In this document: positions 27,845 to 36,591 of the stretch, piece after piece
Position numbering within the stretch: position 1 is the stretch's first letter
Layout: each line of letters opens with the position of its first letter
Assembly (NCBI RefSeq): GCF_000364445.2
Contig: NZ_CP043538.1
Coordinates: 5,537,447 to 5,601,446 of the forward strand
DNA length: 64,000 nucleotides
Origin: Methylobacterium mesophilicum SR1.6/6
GTDB taxonomy: Bacteria; Pseudomonadota; Alphaproteobacteria; Rhizobiales; Beijerinckiaceae
Direction: 5' to 3'
Position numbers and translations under genes: made by a program
The notes under the pieces: generated by a model
The model's input: only the letters and a program-made list of their open reading frames with translations
What the model was told of the DNA's origin: nothing
The model's database searches: none

Positions 27845-30205
27845 TCACCGCACCTCGATGAAGCCGCCGACCGAGCGGGTGCCTTCGGCGATCTCCCGCG
27901 GCGCACCCGCCGCGGCCCGGTCGCCGGGCTTCTTCTCGGCCTTGCGCGGCTCGCCCGCGGACCCGGCCTCCGAGGCCGGCGCGCGCTCGACCGTGCGGAA
28001 CAGGCCGTTCAGCCCGCTGATCACCTCGAAGGACCGGCGCGAGAGCTTGCCGTAGGCGCTGGCATTGGGATCGGTCGGGGCTGTCGGCCCGCCGGAGGCC
28101 TGCTGCTGCGCGGCGCGCGGGCTGTCCTTCAGACCGGGCAGGCCCTTGATCTCGATGCCCTGGTGGGCCGGCTCCATCACGTCGTGCCAGGTCTGGGCTG
28201 GGAGGGAGCCCCCGGTCAGCTTGTTGGTCGAGGTGTGGTCGTCGTTGCCGAACCAGACGGCGCCGACGTAATTGCCCGTGTAGCCGACGAACCACGCGTC
28301 CCGGTAGGCGTTCGTGGTGCCGGACTTGCCGGCGACCTTCACGCCCTCGAGCTGGGCTCGCTTTCCGGTGCCCTCCTCGACCACCTTGTTGAGCATGAAG
28401 TTCATGTCGGCCACGACCTGGGGCGGGAGCACCCGCTCGGGCGCCTCGTCGGCGTGGCGGTAGATTACCTCGCCGGAGGAGTTCTTCACCTCCATGGCGG
28501 CGTAGGGCTTGGCGCGGAAGCCGCCGTTGGCGAACACCGCGTAGCCCGCCGCCTGGTCGATCACCGTCACCTCGTCGGAGCCGATCGGCATCGACACCGT
28601 GTCGATCAGGTTCGAGGTGATGCCCATCTTGTGGGCGAGGTCGGTGATCTTGGCGCGGCCGGCCTTCGCGGCCTTGGCCTCGTGGGTGATGCCCATCGCC
28701 TTGCCGAGCGCGATCGAGATCTTGATCGGGATCGTGTTGATCGACTTCGCCACCGCGAGCCACATCGGCACCCGCCCGGCATAGGAACGGCCGTAATTCT
28801 GCGGGCACCAGTTGCCGATGCAGACCGGGCTGTCGACCACCACGGTCTCGGGCTTGAACAGGCCCGAGGCGAGGGCCGCCGAGTAGACGTACGGCTTGAA
28901 CGAGGAGCCGGGCTGGCGCAGCGCGTCGGTCGCGCGATTGAACTGGCTCTCGCCGTAATCGGCGCCGCCCACCATGGCGCGCAGTGCCCCGTCGGGATCG
29001 AGGATCACCATGGCGGCCTCGTCGACGTCCATGGCGTCGCCGGACTTGCGCAGGATGTCGGCCACCACCTCGTCGGCCCGCTTCTGGATGGCGAGGTCCA
29101 GCGGCGTCTTGACGGTCAGCACGCGGTCGTTGCGGAGCTTACCCGCGTCGGCCATGCCCTTGATCTCGCCGAACGCCCAGTCGAGGTAGTAGTCGGCGGT
29201 GATGTCGCGGGTGCGGGTCACCGGCGTCGCCGGGTTGCGGAGCGCCGTCTGGATCTGGCCTTCGGTGACGAAGCCCGCCTCCACCATGTTGTGCAGCACG
29301 TCCGCCGCCCGGGCGCGGGCCGCCGGCAGGTTCACGTGCGGGGCGTACTTGGTCGGCGCCTTGAACAGGCCCGCCAGCATGGCGGCCTCGGCGAGGCTGA
29401 TGTCCTTGAGCGGCTTGCCGAAATAGTAATCCGCCGCCGCCACGGCGCCGAAGGTGCCCCCGCCCATGTAGGCGCGGTCGAGGTAGAGCTTCAGGATCTC
29501 GTTCTTGGTGAGGTGGCTCTCCAGCCACAGCGCCAGGAAGGCCTCGTTGACCTTGCGCTCCAGCGACCGCTCGTTGGTGAGAAACAGATTCTTGGCGAGC
29601 TGCTGGGTGATCGAGGAGCCGCCCTGCGTGCCGCTGCCGCCCTTCGAGTTGTTCACCAGCGCCCGGAGCGTCCCGATCGGGTCGATGCCCCAGTGCTCGT
29701 AGAAGCGCCGGTCCTCCGTGGAGACCAGCGCCTTGATCATGATGTCGGGAAACTCGTCGAGCTTGAGCGAGTCGTCGTGCTTGATGCCGCGCCGGCCGAC
29801 CTCGGTGCCGTACCGGTCGAGGAAGGTGACGGCGAGGTCCTGCTGCTTGAGCCAGTTCTCGCTGGTGAGCTGGAAGGCGGGCTGGGCCAGCGCCAGCATC
29901 AGCACGGCGCCGCCGGTCCCGATGGTGACGCCCTCGCTGGTGAGATCCAGGGCGACGCGCTTCCAGCCGCGCACCGCGAAACGGCTCATGACGCGCTGGA
30001 AGCGCTCGTAGGCCTGGCCGGTGGACTGGCCGCCGTCGTACAGGGACGCGTTGACCCAGGCGTCGAACGCGAGCGCGGCGCGTTCGAGGCGGATCTTGAT
30101 CTCGGTGAACGTCGGCAGGCGCACGATGTCGGACCCGGCTTGGCGAGCGCCCGTGCCGCGGACACGATCCCCGTGCCCGCGCCGCCACGGGACGCCCCCG
30201 TCCAT
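27845..30205 (-). CDS. class A penicillin-binding protein (PBP1A family)
   Basis: The 786-residue protein from the ATG at 30205 polymerises and cross-links peptidoglycan. After a membrane segment (about residues 80-105) comes the glycosyltransferase domain with EDRRFYEHWGID and GGSSITQQLAKNLFL, and then a transpeptidase domain with the active-site SSFKP motif, KSINT and KSGTT. A frame open to 30406 adds an Arg/Lys-rich stretch derived from a 15-bp tandem repeat; I exclude it. It heads a probable operon with the DUF1214 and DUF1254 genes. Confidence 0.92.
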   Translation of the reverse strand: MDGGVPWRRGHGDRVRGTGARQAGSDIVRLPTFTEIKIRLERAALAFDAWVNASLYDGGQSTGQAYERFQRVMSRFAVRGWKRVALDLTSEGVTIGTGGAVLMLALAQPAFQLTSENWLKQQDLAVTFLDRYGTEVGRRGIKHDDSLKLDEFPDIMIKALVSTEDRRFYEHWGIDPIGTLRALVNNSKGGSGTQGGSSITQQLAKNLFLTNERSLERKVNEAFLALWLESHLTKNEILKLYLDRAYMGGGTFGAVAAADYYFGKPLKDISLAEAAMLAGLFKAPTKYAPHVNLPAARARAADVLHNMVEAGFVTEGQIQTALRNPATPVTRTRDITADYYLDWAFGEIKGMADAGKLRNDRVLTVKTPLDLAIQKRADEVVADILRKSGDAMDVDEAAMVILDPDGALRAMVGGADYGESQFNRATDALRQPGSSFKPYVYSAALASGLFKPETVVVDSPVCIGNWCPQNYGRSYAGRVPMWLAVAKSINTIPIKISIALGKAMGITHEAKAAKAGRAKITDLAHKMGITSNLIDTVSMPIGSDEVTVIDQAAGYAVFANGGFRAKPYAAMEVKNSSGEVIYRHADEAPERVLPPQVVADMNFMLNKVVEEGTGKRAQLEGVKVAGKSGTTNAYRDAWFVGYTGNYVGAVWFGNDDHTSTNKLTGGSLPAQTWHDVMEPAHQGIEIKGLPGLKDSPRAAQQQASGGPTAPTDPNASAYGKLSRRSFEVISGLNGLFRTVERAPASEAGSAGEPRKAEKKPGDRAAAGAPREIAEGTRSVGGFIEVR

Positions 30206-30312
30206 AACAGGAACCGGACTCGTCGGCGAGGCTCTGCGCAGTCTAGCGGATCGCCGCGGGCGAGCTTGGGCATAACGCGCCGGACGCGATCCGGTCGCAT
30301 CGGGGCTTCGCC

Positions 30313-30357
30313 GGCGACGCTTCCGTCGGCGACGCTTGCACCGGCGACGCTTGCACC
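30313..30357. repeat. three 15-bp tandem repeats
   Basis: Units GGCGACGCTTCCGTC, GGCGACGCTTGCACC and GGCGACGCTTGCACC follow directly, between the divergent PBP1A and YcgN genes. They would encode a basic stretch if the PBP1A frame were extended upstream. Copy number may vary between strains. Confidence 0.75.
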
Positions 30358-30408
30358 GGTCCCGCGGCTCGGGCAGAGAGGCGCATCCCCGTCCGAGAGA
30401 CTTCAACC

Positions 30409-30900
30409 ATGCCCAAGCCCGAGGCGGCGAGCCGCGGGGCCGTCGACCCGTTCTGGCGGACCAAGACGCTGGAGGCCATGACCCCGTCCGAGTGGGAGAG
30501 CCTGTGCGACGGGTGCGGCCGGTGCTGCCTGATGAAGCTCGAGGACGAGGATACCGGTGAGGTCCACCACACCGATATCGGCTGCACGCTGCTGGACGGC
30601 CTCACCTGCCGCTGCCGCGACTACGCCCGGCGCCAGAAGCGCGTGCCCGACTGCGTCCGGCTGACGCCCGAGGCGGTGCGGAGCATCTCCTGGCTGCCGC
30701 CGACCTGCGCCTACCGCCTCGTGCGGGACGGGGAGCCGCTCCACCCGTGGCACCCCCTGATCTCCGGCCGGGCGTCGAGCGTTCACGAGGCCGGGATCTC
30801 CGTCCGCGGCCGGCTCGCCGGCAACGAGGAGGAGTTTTCCGAGGACGAGCTGCCCGACCGCATCGTGGACTGGCCGGGGCGCGATCCCTACGCGGGGTAA
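30409..30900 (+). CDS. YcgN-family (UPF0260) cysteine-cluster protein
   Basis: The 163-residue protein has the Cys-rich core of the family: [10 protein letters not shown] near residue 33 and [17 protein letters not shown], with more Cys later (VPDCVRL, PTCAYRL). The Cys pattern suggests bound metal or an Fe-S cluster. It starts with ATG at 30409, is divergent from PBP1A, and ends about 100 bases before the convergent sigma/NrsF genes. The biological role is unknown. Confidence 0.85.
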   Translation: MPKPEAASRGAVDPFWRTKTLEAMTPSEWESLCDGCGRCCLMKLEDEDTGEVHHTDIGCTLLDGLTCRCRDYARRQKRVPDCVRLTPEAVRSISWLPPTCAYRLVRDGEPLHPWHPLISGRASSVHEAGISVRGRLAGNEEEFSEDELPDRIVDWPGRDPYAG

Positions 30901-31007
30901 GGCGCCCCCATCAGGGCGGGTCACCCCGGTCGGAAGGATCCGATCCGAACCCGACGCGACGCTCCTGCCTCTCCCTGCGGGGCGGAGAAAGCCGCGCCCT
31001 CTCTGTC

Positions 31008-31688
31008 TCAGCGATCCTGCCCGCCGAGCAGCCGTCCGCCGGCCAGCCCGTTCACCGCGATGATGATCGCGACCGCGGCCGCGTGCATCAGGAGATCCGT
31101 CGCGGTGGCGTCGTGCGGGTGGACCGGCATCAGCAGCGCCGCAGCCGTGGCGGCGACCGCGAGACCCCCGAGGGCGGCCGTGAGGTTCGGCCGCAGCGGG
31201 CAGGCGCGGCGCAGCATCACGACGATGATCGCCGAGAGCGGCACCGAGACGCAGACGAGGAAGCTGAAGCAACCCATCACCGTGTGGGCGCCGGGGACGT
31301 CGGTCCCCGGGGCGATCCACTCGCGCAGGCAGCCGAACCCGCTCGCGCCGATCCAGAGGACCAGCGGCGGCAGGGGCAGCAGCGCCCAGCCGGCGGACCG
31401 ACCGGGAACGCTGGTGGCGAAGGCCGCGAAGGCCGCGAAGGCCGCCGTCAGCACCGCGCCGATCGCCGCCAGGGCGAGATCGGGCACGCGCATGCGCAGC
31501 ATGAAGCCCCCCGTCCCGGCCCAGGCCGCGAGGCCGAGGCCGATCAGGAGGGACGCACCGAGCCACAGGGCCGCGCGGGCCACCGGCGAGGGCAGCGGCC
31601 GCACCGGGTCGAGGCGGCCCGCGAGGTCCTCCACGAGCCGCTCGTGACGGGTCAGTGCGCAGCCGGCGCGGCTCCCCTCCCCGGACAT
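31008..31688 (-). CDS. NrsF-like (DUF1109) anti-sigma factor, six-helix membrane protein
   Basis: Two hundred twenty-six residues from the ATG at 31688, with six hydrophobic helices and two conserved-looking Cys in FGCLREW and MGCFSFLV. NrsF (DUF1109) proteins are integral anti-sigma factors that hold their ECF partner at the membrane; in Caulobacter the Cys pair senses metals or oxidants. Its ATG shares one base with the sigma factor stop, so the two are coupled. The Cys pattern supports a similar sensing role by analogy. Confidence 0.82.
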   Translation of the reverse strand: MSGEGSRAGCALTRHERLVEDLAGRLDPVRPLPSPVARAALWLGASLLIGLGLAAWAGTGGFMLRMRVPDLALAAIGAVLTAAFAAFAAFATSVPGRSAGWALLPLPPLVLWIGASGFGCLREWIAPGTDVPGAHTVMGCFSFLVCVSVPLSAIIVVMLRRACPLRPNLTAALGGLAVAATAAALLMPVHPHDATATDLLMHAAAVAIIIAVNGLAGGRLLGGQDR

Positions 31689-32245
31689 CACTCCCTCTCC
31701 TGCGTCAGGCTGGCCCGGAGCGCCTTCAGCGCCCGGTGCAGGTTCACCTTGAGCGCCCCCTTGCTGCGGCCGGTGAGCGCCGCGGTCTCGTCGAGGGACA
31801 GTTCGCGCAGGCCGAGATGCTCCACCGCCTGCCGCTGCCCGTCCGGCAGCGCCGCCACGGCGCGGGCCAGGGCGGCGGCGCGATCCCGCGCCTCCAGTCC
31901 CTGCCCGGGGGCGGGGCCGGGATCCACCTCGGCCTCGTAGGCGAGGGGATCGTTGACCTCGTGGGGCCGGCGTCCGGCCCGGCGCAGGCGGTCGATCGCC
32001 CGCCGCTGCGTGATCGCCCGCAGCCACGGCAGGAACGGGCGCGCGGGATCGTAGCTCGCCCGGGCGCGGTGGACGGTCATCAGGGTGTCCTGCACCACGT
32101 CGTCCACCGCCTCGCCGCGCACGCCCTGCCCCCGCGCGATCGCCGACACGACCGGCAGGCAGGCCTTGAGCAGGGCGCGGTACGCGGCCGCGTCGCCCCC
32201 CTGCGCGGCCGCCATCAGGGCCGCGAGTTCCTCTTCGAGCACCAT
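31688..32245 (-). CDS. ECF-type RNA polymerase sigma factor
   Basis: From the ATG at 32245 the protein has 185 residues with sigma region 2 (DDVVQDTLMTVHRARASYDP and FLPWLRAITQRRAIDRLRR) and region 4 (LPDGQRQAVEHLGLRELSLDETAALTG...KVNLHRAL). Its stop overlaps the start of the NrsF-type anti-sigma gene by one base. A DUF1223 thioredoxin-like gene lies 101 bases upstream on the same strand. Regulon unknown; by the NrsF pairing, metal or oxidative stress is likely. Confidence 0.9.
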   Translation of the reverse strand: MVLEEELAALMAAAQGGDAAAYRALLKACLPVVSAIARGQGVRGEAVDDVVQDTLMTVHRARASYDPARPFLPWLRAITQRRAIDRLRRAGRRPHEVNDPLAYEAEVDPGPAPGQGLEARDRAAALARAVAALPDGQRQAVEHLGLRELSLDETAALTGRSKGALKVNLHRALKALRASLTQERE

Positions 32246-32346
32246 CCGGGCTCCGCCGCCGTTCCGTTCCCCGGCACGGGCCGAATCTACCCTGCGATCG
32301 GATCCCGGCGCCAGGGCCCAGCCGCCGCCCCCCGCCATCGCGAGGA

Positions 32347-33060
32347 TCATCGCAAAGCCTCCCGGGCGGGAGCGGGCGGGTCGAGCCGGGCCGCCCCCAG
32401 GATCCGTCCGTCCGGCGCCTGCAGCAGCAGGGCCGCGGCCTCCCCCTCGGGCCGCGCCGCCGTGAAGGTCGCGGCCGTGCCGGACCAGGGGCCGAGGTCC
32501 TGCAGGGACCGGACGATGTTGGCCTGCTCGATGGTGCGTCCGGCATTCTCGCCGCGCAGAACCCGCGTGGTGTGGCTCGGGTCGAAGCCCACAAGCAGGA
32601 CGCGGGCGGAACCGCTTCCGGCGCCGACCCGCGCGACGACACGGTCTCCGTCGCGCGCGACCGTGACGGGGATGCCGTCGCTGGCCGTCCGCGCCCGGGC
32701 GATCGCGGCGCGCAGGCCGGTCTCGTCGGAGCCGACCAGCCCGACCCGCCCGTCGATCACCGCCTGCGGCGTGTAGCTGGGGCCGCCGAGACGGGCGGCG
32801 TAGGCCTCCTGGCGGGCGGTGGCGGCCGGCAGGCTGTAGGGATCGCGCCAGTTCAGATGGTTCCAGTAGGTCACGTGGAAGGCGAGCGGCAGGACATCGG
32901 GGCCCTCGTGCGCGAGCCGCCCGATCAGCGCCTCCGCGGGCGGGCAGGACGAGCAGCTCTGCGAGGTGAACAGCTCGACGACGACGGGACGGTCCGCCGC
33001 CACGGCCGGGCGGAGTGCCGCACCGAGGAGGGCGGCCGAGATCAAGAGGGCAGGGCGCAT
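32347..33060 (-). CDS. DUF1223 thioredoxin-like periplasmic protein
   Basis: The 237-residue protein has a signal peptide (residues 1-22), and immediately after it VELFTSQSCSSCPPAE, a CxxC in a thioredoxin-like strand-helix context, then GSPSYTPQ-type residues (GGPSYTPQAVIDG). DUF1223 proteins are exported and of unknown function; the CxxC suggests disulfide or metal chemistry. Its position just before the ECF sigma and NrsF genes suggests it belongs to the same stress response. Confidence 0.85.
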   Translation of the reverse strand: MRPALLISAALLGAALRPAVAADRPVVVELFTSQSCSSCPPAEALIGRLAHEGPDVLPLAFHVTYWNHLNWRDPYSLPAATARQEAYAARLGGPSYTPQAVIDGRVGLVGSDETGLRAAIARARTASDGIPVTVARDGDRVVARVGAGSGSARVLLVGFDPSHTTRVLRGENAGRTIEQANIVRSLQDLGPWSGTAATFTAARPEGEAAALLLQAPDGRILGAARLDPPAPAREALR

Positions 33061-33125
33061 GGCCGGGGCTCCGGCGCCGGATCATGCCCGGCGTACCGGC
33101 TCCTTCGGCGCGGCAGCCGCGGCGG

Positions 33126-33932
33126 TTACGCCGGACCGGACCCGTCGAGTTCGAAGGCGTCCACCTCGCGCAGCAGGGCCAGGAAGGCGCGGGCCCCGTG
33201 GTCCAGCGCCGCGCGCCCGGCCTCGGCCGTGCCGAGGCGCGCGTCCCCCATGGCGCCGGAGGGATGCAGGTCGCCGGCCTTCCAGGCGAAGGCGGCGGGG
33301 CGGCCGGCGCGCAGGTGCGTCAAGGTCCGGGCCATCGCCAGGGTCCGCGGCGGGAAATCGGCGATCCGGTCGGTCCGCACGAGGTCCGGCCGCAGCGCCA
33401 GCATCAGCGCGGTCTCGATCCCGCCGGCGTGGATCCCGTGCGCGATCTCGGCGTCCGGGAACAGGCCGTCCGGGTAGCCGAACCGCGCCCAGGCCGTCGT
33501 CACCGCCACCATCCCGAAGCGGGCGCGCAGCTCCGCCGCCACGAGGTCGATGAGCGCGCTGTTGCCACCGTGGCTCGAGACGATCACCAGCTTGCGGCAT
33601 CCGGCGCGGTGGACCGCCGCGCCGATCCCCGTCCAGGCGGCGAGCGCCGTTCCGGTGTCCAGCGACAGGGTGCCGGGGAAGGCGTCGTGCTCGTCGGACT
33701 TGCCCACGGCCTGAACAGGCAGCAGCAGCACGTCGGGATCCGGGGGGCCTTCGGACGGCGCGAGCGCGCGCACCCGGGCGAGGTAACCCTCGGCGATGTC
33801 GCAGTCTGTGGAGAGCGGCAGGTGCGGGCCGTGCTGCTCGACGGCGGCCACCGGCAGCACCGCGATCACCCGCCGCATGTCGCGGCCGGAGAAGTCGCCC
33901 GTCGTGAGATCGGACCAGAGCCGCACCGCCAT
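33126..33932 (-). CDS. creatininase-family amidohydrolase
   Basis: The 268-residue protein has the metal-binding pattern of creatinine amidohydrolases: LPVAAVEQHGPHLPLSTD near residue 27, GKSDEHDAFPGTLSL, the catalytic VSSHGGNS and a late Glu in HAGGIETALM. Members cleave cyclic or linear amides, and MftE of mycofactocin synthesis also belongs here; no other mft genes are seen, so that role is not supported. The real substrate is unknown. Confidence 0.88.
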   Translation of the reverse strand: MAVRLWSDLTTGDFSGRDMRRVIAVLPVAAVEQHGPHLPLSTDCDIAEGYLARVRALAPSEGPPDPDVLLLPVQAVGKSDEHDAFPGTLSLDTGTALAAWTGIGAAVHRAGCRKLVIVSSHGGNSALIDLVAAELRARFGMVAVTTAWARFGYPDGLFPDAEIAHGIHAGGIETALMLALRPDLVRTDRIADFPPRTLAMARTLTHLRAGRPAAFAWKAGDLHPSGAMGDARLGTAEAGRAALDHGARAFLALLREVDAFELDGSGPA

Positions 33933-34029
33933 ATCCGCCCTGGCCTCCCTCCGCCGCCGGGTCGCGGCTCTCGGAGGACGATCTAACCGGCCTGCCCGGG
34001 CGGAGTCGACGGGCCGGGACGGGACGGCC

Positions 34030-34563
34030 TCAGGCGAACAGCGCGTCGATGTCGTCCTGGGACGGCATGGTGTCCGCGGCCTGGGGGCCGTTGAGCATCA
34101 GGTCCTCGGCCCGGGCCCGGCGGGCGCGCTCGGCGGGGTCCAGCGAGGCGGTGTCGCGGGCCTTCACGGCGCCGACGAACCGGGCGAGGCGCTGCTCGAA
34201 CAGGCGCAGCGATTCCACCACCTTGGCGATCCGCTGGCCGGTGATGTCCTGGAACGCGCAGGCCTCGAAGATCGTGTTGATCCGTTCCTCGACGGCATCC
34301 CGGTAGCCCGGCCCGTCGGGCAGGCCGAGCATCGCCTCCGCGGCCTCCATGATCGTGTTGGTGGCGCCCGCGGTGGCCGCAACGACGCTGCCGAGTTCCT
34401 CGTGCGCCATCGGAATCCGGTCTTGGCTCATCTCGTTCGCCCGCAGCGCGCCGATCTCCTCGCGGAGATGCGCGATGTAATCCGCGATCTCGATCAGCTC
34501 CGAGATCACGGCCTGCGGTTCACGGAGCCGCCTTTCGGCCTGCCGCGCGAAGGCTGACGACAT
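34030..34563 (-). CDS. cheZ: CheZ-type protein phosphatase
   Basis: From the ATG at 34563 the protein has 177 residues, mostly alpha-helical. The segment FEACAFQDITGQRI carries the DxxxQ catalytic pair of CheZ, and the extreme C-terminus DDIDALFA matches the CheY-binding peptide of CheZ. It would dephosphorylate CheY-P to control flagellar rotation. A single-domain CheY is encoded directly upstream on the same strand with about 110 bases between, suggesting one unit. Confidence 0.85.
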   Translation of the reverse strand: MSSAFARQAERRLREPQAVISELIEIADYIAHLREEIGALRANEMSQDRIPMAHEELGSVVAATAGATNTIMEAAEAMLGLPDGPGYRDAVEERINTIFEACAFQDITGQRIAKVVESLRLFEQRLARFVGAVKARDTASLDPAERARRARAEDLMLNGPQAADTMPSQDDIDALFA

Positions 34564-34672
34564 GCTTTCCTCCTCGGATCGATGGACGCCCGCCCCGGCC
34601 GGGCCGCGTCTGCGGGCCATCAGGCGCTTCGGCGGACCGGCTGGACGGCGCGGGGGCGGTGCATGCGGCCGG

Positions 34673-35056
34673 TCAGCTCCCGCAGACCGCCTCGATCTTC
34701 GACTTCAGCGTGGCCGCGTTGAACGGCTTGACGATGTAGTTGTTCACGCCGGCCTTCTTGGCGGCGATGACGTTCTCGGTCTTCGATTCGGCCGTGACCA
34801 TGATGAACGGCGTGGTCCGAAGATTTTCGTCGGCGCGCACGTGGCGCAGCAGCTCGTACCCGGTCATCGGCTCCATGTTCCAGTCGGAGATCACGAGCCC
34901 GTACTTGCGGTCCTTGAGGCGCGCCAGTGCCGCGGTGCCGTCGGACGCGTCATCGACCTCTTCGAATCCAAGCTGCTTCAGTAGATTGCGGATAATGCGG
35001 ACCATCGTCTGGTAATCGTCGACAACGAGGATCGGCATGCTCAAGTCGAGAGCCAT
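34673..35056 (-). CDS. cheY: single-domain response regulator CheY
   Basis: One hundred twenty-seven residues from the ATG at 35056 form just a receiver domain: acidic pocket Asp13/Asp14, phosphoacceptor Asp58 (ISDWNMEPM), Thr88 and Lys110 (VKPFNA). This is the length of CheY and of CpdR-like regulators; the adjacent cheZ supports the motility role. The rest of the chemotaxis operon is not in the window. A near-consensus CtrA box sits 53 bases upstream. Confidence 0.88.
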   Translation of the reverse strand: MALDLSMPILVVDDYQTMVRIIRNLLKQLGFEEVDDASDGTAALARLKDRKYGLVISDWNMEPMTGYELLRHVRADENLRTTPFIMVTAESKTENVIAAKKAGVNNYIVKPFNAATLKSKIEAVCGS

Positions 35057-35109
35057 CGAATAAGTGCTCCGTATTGCCCGGCGGGAAGCCGCGGCGGCTC
35101 CCGGATAGT

Positions 35110-35124
35110 TTAACGCTTCGCTAA
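35110..35124. promoter_or_regulatory. near-consensus CtrA box upstream of cheY
   Basis: TTAA, seven bases and CTAA: one mismatch from the CtrA consensus TTAA-N7-TTAA. It lies 53 bases upstream of the cheY start. Less certain than the three exact sites in the flagellar block. Confidence 0.45.
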
Positions 35125-35270
35125 CGCGGCTTTTTAGCTGCGACGCTCGGCATTTTAAATAGGGCACCCGCATTGCGAAGCCGTTAATCGGCACGGGCGC
35201 GCGGTCCCGCCTCGCTTGACCCTCCGGACGGCTTTCGGCAGGGTCCGGTGGCGTCGGGCCCCTCGCGGAC

Positions 35271-36305
35271 ATGTCAGGCGACCCCTTCCGACCCTTCCGA
35301 GCATCCAGCCCCCAACCGATGGTCTCAGGCGACGAGACGGCCGCGCGGCCCTTCACGATCTGCGGGCCGGACATGCCGGTGCCGCAATCCCTGGCAGGGG
35401 CCGTGGCGGCGATCGGCAACTTCGACGGCGTTCATCTCGGCCACCGGAGGCTCGTGGAGAATGTCCGCGCGGCGGCGCGGGAGACCGGCCGGCCGGCGGC
35501 GATCCTGACCTTCGAGCCGCATCCGCGCGCCTACTTCACGCCCGAGGCGCCCATGTTCCGCCTCACAGGCCTCGCCGCCAAGGAGATCGTGTTCGCCAGC
35601 CTCGGGCTCGACGGGCTGATCGTCCGCCGGTTCGACGGCGCGCTGGCCGCCACGGGGGCCAGCGCCTTCGTGCACGAGTTCCTGAAGGCCTCCCTCGGCC
35701 TGTCCGGAGTGGTGGTCGGCCACGATTTTCATTTCGGCCGTGGCCGCGAGGGCACGCCGGCCGTCCTGGCCGCACTCTGCCGCGAAACGGGTCTGAGCTG
35801 CCGGATCGTCGATCCGGTCGCCCTCGGGGACGAGGCGGAACCGGTCTCGTCGAGCGCGATCCGCGCCGCACTGGCCGCCGGCGACGTCGCCCGCGCCAAC
35901 AGCCTGCTCGGCTACCGATGGTTCGTGCTGGGCCCGGTCCGTCACGGCGACAAGCGCGGGCGGCAGCTCGGCTTCCCCACCGCCAACATGCGGCTGCCCG
36001 ATTGCGGGCTGGCGCACGGCATCTACGCGGTGCGGGCCCGCCTCGGACCCGGCCAGTTCCGCGACGGCGTGGCGAGCTACGGCCGCCGGCCGACCTTCGA
36101 CGACGGCGCGCCGCTGCTCGAGACTTACCTGTTCGACTTCACGGGCGATCTGTACGGTCGGGAGATCGCCGTGGAGTTCGTCGGCCACATCCGCGGCGAG
36201 GAGCGGTTCGCCAGCGCCGACGCGCTGGTCGCGCGGATGCACGTCGACGCGGAGGCGGCGCGGGCCCTGCTGGCGCGCGATGCGACCCGGTCGATGCTGG
36301 CCTGA
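35271..36305 (+). CDS. ribF: bifunctional riboflavin kinase/FAD synthetase
   Basis: The protein converts riboflavin to FMN and then FAD. The N-terminal adenylyltransferase domain shows AIGNFDGVHLGHRRLV, and the C-terminal kinase domain shows LGFPTANM and SYGRRPTF. The length is 344 from the ATG at 35271; a second ATG at 35319 gives 328 residues and is equally plausible because neither has a strong ribosome site. It lies divergent from cheY, with about 210 bases between. Confidence 0.92.
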   Translation: MSGDPFRPFRASSPQPMVSGDETAARPFTICGPDMPVPQSLAGAVAAIGNFDGVHLGHRRLVENVRAAARETGRPAAILTFEPHPRAYFTPEAPMFRLTGLAAKEIVFASLGLDGLIVRRFDGALAATGASAFVHEFLKASLGLSGVVVGHDFHFGRGREGTPAVLAALCRETGLSCRIVDPVALGDEAEPVSSSAIRAALAAGDVARANSLLGYRWFVLGPVRHGDKRGRQLGFPTANMRLPDCGLAHGIYAVRARLGPGQFRDGVASYGRRPTFDDGAPLLETYLFDFTGDLYGREIAVEFVGHIRGEERFASADALVARMHVDAEAARALLARDATRSMLA

Positions 36306-36368
36306 TCCCCGCGGGGCACCGCGAGCGGTGCGGATCGTGTAGAAGGGGCCAACGAGCAGGAGGCGGAC

Positions 36369-36587
36369 GTGCTGGGTCGTTACGAGCGCGCGAACAACGG
36401 CGAGGCGGTGGTCGAGTACGGCGACGGCACCATGCGGGTGGTCAAGCCCGGCAGCTTCGTGCGCTGCGCGGTGACCGGAGAGCCGATCCCGCTCGACGCC
36501 CTGCGCTACTGGAGCGCGGCCCGGCAGGAGGCCTACGCCTCCCCCGAGGCGATCCTGAAGCGTCTGAAGGACACCGGCCGGCCCTGA
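36369..36587 (+). CDS. DUF2093 domain small protein
   Basis: Seventy-two residues starting with GTG at 36369, after a good AGGAGG. NGEAVVEYGDGTMRVVKPGSFVRCAVTG and IPLDALRYWS match the short DUF2093 family, which is almost confined to alphaproteobacteria. It stops 5 bases short of the convergent lpxK. Function unknown. Confidence 0.8.
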   Translation: MLGRYERANNGEAVVEYGDGTMRVVKPGSFVRCAVTGEPIPLDALRYWSAARQEAYASPEAILKRLKDTGRP

Positions 36588-36591
36588 CCGG

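Noticed and set aside
27839..30481. 880-residue plus-strand frame opposite PBP1A
   Set aside because: It is the antisense shadow of the PBP1A coding sequence in GC-rich DNA; composition is His/Arg/Gly-rich and no family motif is present.
33126..33932. Mycofactocin MftE
   Set aside because: The protein belongs to the same creatininase family but no mftA/B/C/D/F genes are in the neighbourhood.
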